Shown here piece by piece: positions 4,346-5,560 of a DNA stretch of 5,560 bases. Below the pieces are notes generated by a model. It had not been told where the DNA came from. It saw only the letters and a list, made by a program, of their open reading frames with translations, and did not search any database. The translations under genes and the position numbers were made by a program. Within the stretch, counting starts at the first letter, position 1. Each line of letters starts with the position of its first letter. Where the stretch lies: positions 1 through 5,560 of the forward strand of contig NJEB01000059.1 in NCBI GenBank assembly GCA_002254975.1, written 5' to 3'. This DNA is from Candidatus Hecatellales archaeon ex4484_218 (GTDB lineage Archaea > Thermoproteota > Bathyarchaeia > Hecatellales > Hecatellaceae).

Positions 4346-5272
4346 ATGGTAAAAACTGTTTTATGTGATATGTTAGGGATAGATTATCCGATAATCCAAG
4401 CTGGCATGGGACCATTTAGCACAGTAAAACTTGCAGCAGCAGTTTCAAATGCTGGAGGTTTAGGAACAATAAGCATACCTTATTCAACAGGTCCTGAAGA
4501 AGGTGCAAAAATAGTTAAAGAACATCTTCATATGGTTAAAAAACTTACAAATAAAAATTTTGCTGTAAATACACCTATAGGGTCTGAAAAAACATCTTCA
4601 AAAATTGTTTTTGAAACTTTTGAAGCAATTATTGATGCTGTTGTTGAAGAAAAACAATCAGACCCAGAACTTAAAAAAAGACTTGTACTTTACATTACTT
4701 CCGGTGGTAATCCTCAAAAACATGTTAAAAAAATTAAGGATGCTGGATTTTTACATTTTCATGTTGTTGGTTCTGTTTATCATGCCAAAAAAATGGAGGC
4801 TTTAGGAGTTGATGGAGTTATTGCTTCAGGCTATGAAATGGGTGGACATACTCATCTTCCGGATAGGGCTGTTCATACGTTTATACTTGTTCCAGCAGTT
4901 GCAAAAGCTGTAAAACTTCCAGTTGTTGCTAGTGGTGGAATATGTGATGGCGCAACCTTTGCAGCAGCTTTGGCTTTAGGTGCTGTTGGTGTTCAAATGG
5001 GAACCCGATTTATAGCCGCAAAAGAATGTGATTTCCATGAAAATTATAAAAAATTTGTTGTAGAAGCAGGTGAATGGAGTGATATTGTAGTGCCAAGTTT
5101 TATTGGTCCTGCAAGATGTCTGGATGGAGATACGGAAAAAGGTTTAATTGCTGCTGGACAAGTATCATCAAGGATTAATGAAATTCTTTCTGTTAAAGAA
5201 ATTATAGAAAATACTGTTAAAGAAGCAGAAGAAATAATTCAAAAACTAAATAAAATATTTTTAAAAGTTTAA
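4346..5272 (+). CDS. nitronate monooxygenase / FabK-type FMN-dependent TIM-barrel enzyme
   Basis: This 308-residue protein has the hallmarks of the nitronate monooxygenase (2-nitropropane dioxygenase) family, which also contains FabK enoyl-ACP reductases. These are PIIQAGMG (15-22) at the start of the barrel, SNAGGLGTIS (34-43), GYEMGGHTH (162-170) with H168 in the place of the catalytic histidine, ASGGICDG (195-202) for FMN phosphate, and GAVGVQMGTRFIAAKE (212-227). Length is normal for the family. It follows the luciferase-like gene after 20 bp. The GGTG at 4338-4341, four bases before the ATG, is its ribosome site. Archaea of this type lack a bacterial-style fatty acid synthase II, so a nitronate or other enoyl/keto substrate is likelier than FabK activity. 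That is inference. The C-terminal tail is Lys/Glu-rich and helical. Confidence 0.88.
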   Translation: MVKTVLCDMLGIDYPIIQAGMGPFSTVKLAAAVSNAGGLGTISIPYSTGPEEGAKIVKEHLHMVKKLTNKNFAVNTPIGSEKTSSKIVFETFEAIIDAVVEEKQSDPELKKRLVLYITSGGNPQKHVKKIKDAGFLHFHVVGSVYHAKKMEALGVDGVIASGYEMGGHTHLPDRAVHTFILVPAVAKAVKLPVVASGGICDGATFAAALALGAVGVQMGTRFIAAKECDFHENYKKFVVEAGEWSDIVVPSFIGPARCLDGDTEKGLIAAGQVSSRINEILSVKEIIENTVKEAEEIIQKLNKIFLKV

Positions 5273-5296
5273 ATTTTCTTATGTTTTCCAGTTTAA

Positions 5297-5330
5297 AACC
5301 TTTACCTTTTTAAGGTTGTTTTTAACCTTA
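5297..5330 (+). promoter_or_regulatory. overlapping alternative hairpins in the spacer before the ferritin-like gene
   Basis: AACCTT (5297-5302), AAGGTT (5312-5317) and AACCTTA (5324-5330) occur in a row. The middle arm can pair with either neighbour (6-nt arms with loop 5303-5311, or TAAGGTT/AACCTTA with 6-nt loop), so the two hairpins exclude each other. T-runs are interspersed. This may mark the end of the upstream operon or a leader of the next gene. A TATA-like AGTTTAAAAC lies at 5290-5299. The arms are short and chance is possible. Confidence 0.3.
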
Positions 5331-5354
5331 TCAGTTGTAGGTTAGGTGTTTTTG

Positions 5355-5560
5355 TTGGATGAATTAATTAACAAAATAAGAAGTATGGTTAAGTTGGAGG
5401 AAAGTTATGCTGTAGACCTTTCAAAAAATATTGAAGGATTAAAAAATGTTGTTGTCCGAGAACTTCTTAGAGGTGCGTTCAAGACTCGTTAAAGCATGCA
5501 GGTTTTTATTCTGCTATTTTAAATCTTTTGGAGAGAAGTAGTCCAGCTATTAGTGAAGAA
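5355..5560 (+). pseudogene. ferritin-like/rubrerythrin-type protein, 5' part, with an apparent frameshift
   Basis: From TTG at 5355, preceded by GGTG (5345-5348), 45 codons read as a helical start (MDELINKIRSMVKLEESYAV, then NIEGLKNVVVRELLRGA). The frame then runs FKTR into TAA at 5490-5492. In the frame one base over, from 5480 to the window end, the text continues QDSLKHAGFYSAILNLLER. Joined, the two make a smooth first and second helix of a ferritin-like bundle: LEESYA carries a candidate metal-ligand Glu (15 or 16), and DSLKHA stands in the place of the usual E-x-x-H second helix. One missing base near 5475-5480 (as in GCG-ATT-CAA) would explain it. A sequencing error, a recent lesion and recoding are all possible. 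No classical slippery heptamer is seen. The 3' end lies outside the window. Confidence 0.6.

Noticed and set aside
4605..4805. 66-codon plus-strand ORF inside the nitronate monooxygenase-like gene
   Set aside because: Leu/Lys-rich out-of-frame product typical of A/T-rich sequence, with the true frame carrying all conserved motifs.

Overview
The window looks like a piece of an AT-rich archaeal chromosome. The signs are an archaeal-type phosphoglycerate kinase, GC-rich tRNA genes without an encoded CCA in an otherwise A/T-heavy background, TATA-like boxes ahead of genes, Shine-Dalgarno cores of the GGTG/GGAGG type, frequent TTG starts, an F420-type luciferase-like oxidoreductase, a short citryl-CoA lyase/citrate synthase-like enzyme, and a tRNA gene that appears to carry a non-canonical intron. 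A Bathyarchaeia-like or other TACK-type lineage, perhaps thermophilic given the GC-rich tRNA stems, is a guess. The sequence alone does not fix it.

Layout. On the left, on the minus strand, pgk (153-1385) is followed 16 bp later by tRNA-Thr(TGT) (62-136). Positions 1-61 hold nothing I can name. A divergent promoter region (1386-1485) separates pgk from tRNA-Met(CAT) on the plus strand (1486-1578). This tRNA has 19 extra nucleotides in the 3' strand of its D-stem, and removing them restores a standard tRNA. Just downstream lies a 745-bp accessory-looking stretch (1579-2323). It holds the C-terminal end of an archaeal tyrosine integrase (1644-1799), a convergent 74-codon lysine-rich orphan gene (1796-2020), a 10-bp inverted repeat (2135-2161), an AT-only hairpin (2191-2209), and a short degenerate repeat of the integrase 3' end. 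I read it as the remains of an element that integrated at the tRNA-Met gene.

The right half is a plus-strand metabolic block: a citryl-CoA lyase/citrate synthase-fold enzyme (2324-3139), a short remnant of a luciferase-like gene start (3147-3227), an intact luciferase-like F420/flavin-dependent oxidoreductase (3303-4325), and 20 bp later a nitronate monooxygenase/FabK-type flavoprotein (4346-5272). The two oxidoreductases look like an operon. The window ends in the 5' part of a ferritin-like gene (from 5355) that carries an apparent one-base frameshift near 5478.

How the genes fit together: pgk serves glycolysis/gluconeogenesis, and the citryl-CoA lyase-like enzyme acts around acetyl-CoA, oxaloacetate and citrate. 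The luciferase-like and NMO-like proteins are both TIM-barrel flavin/deazaflavin enzymes with unassigned substrates. The sequence shows no complete defence or mobile system. The most unusual items are the D-arm tRNA insertion and the integrase relic beside it.
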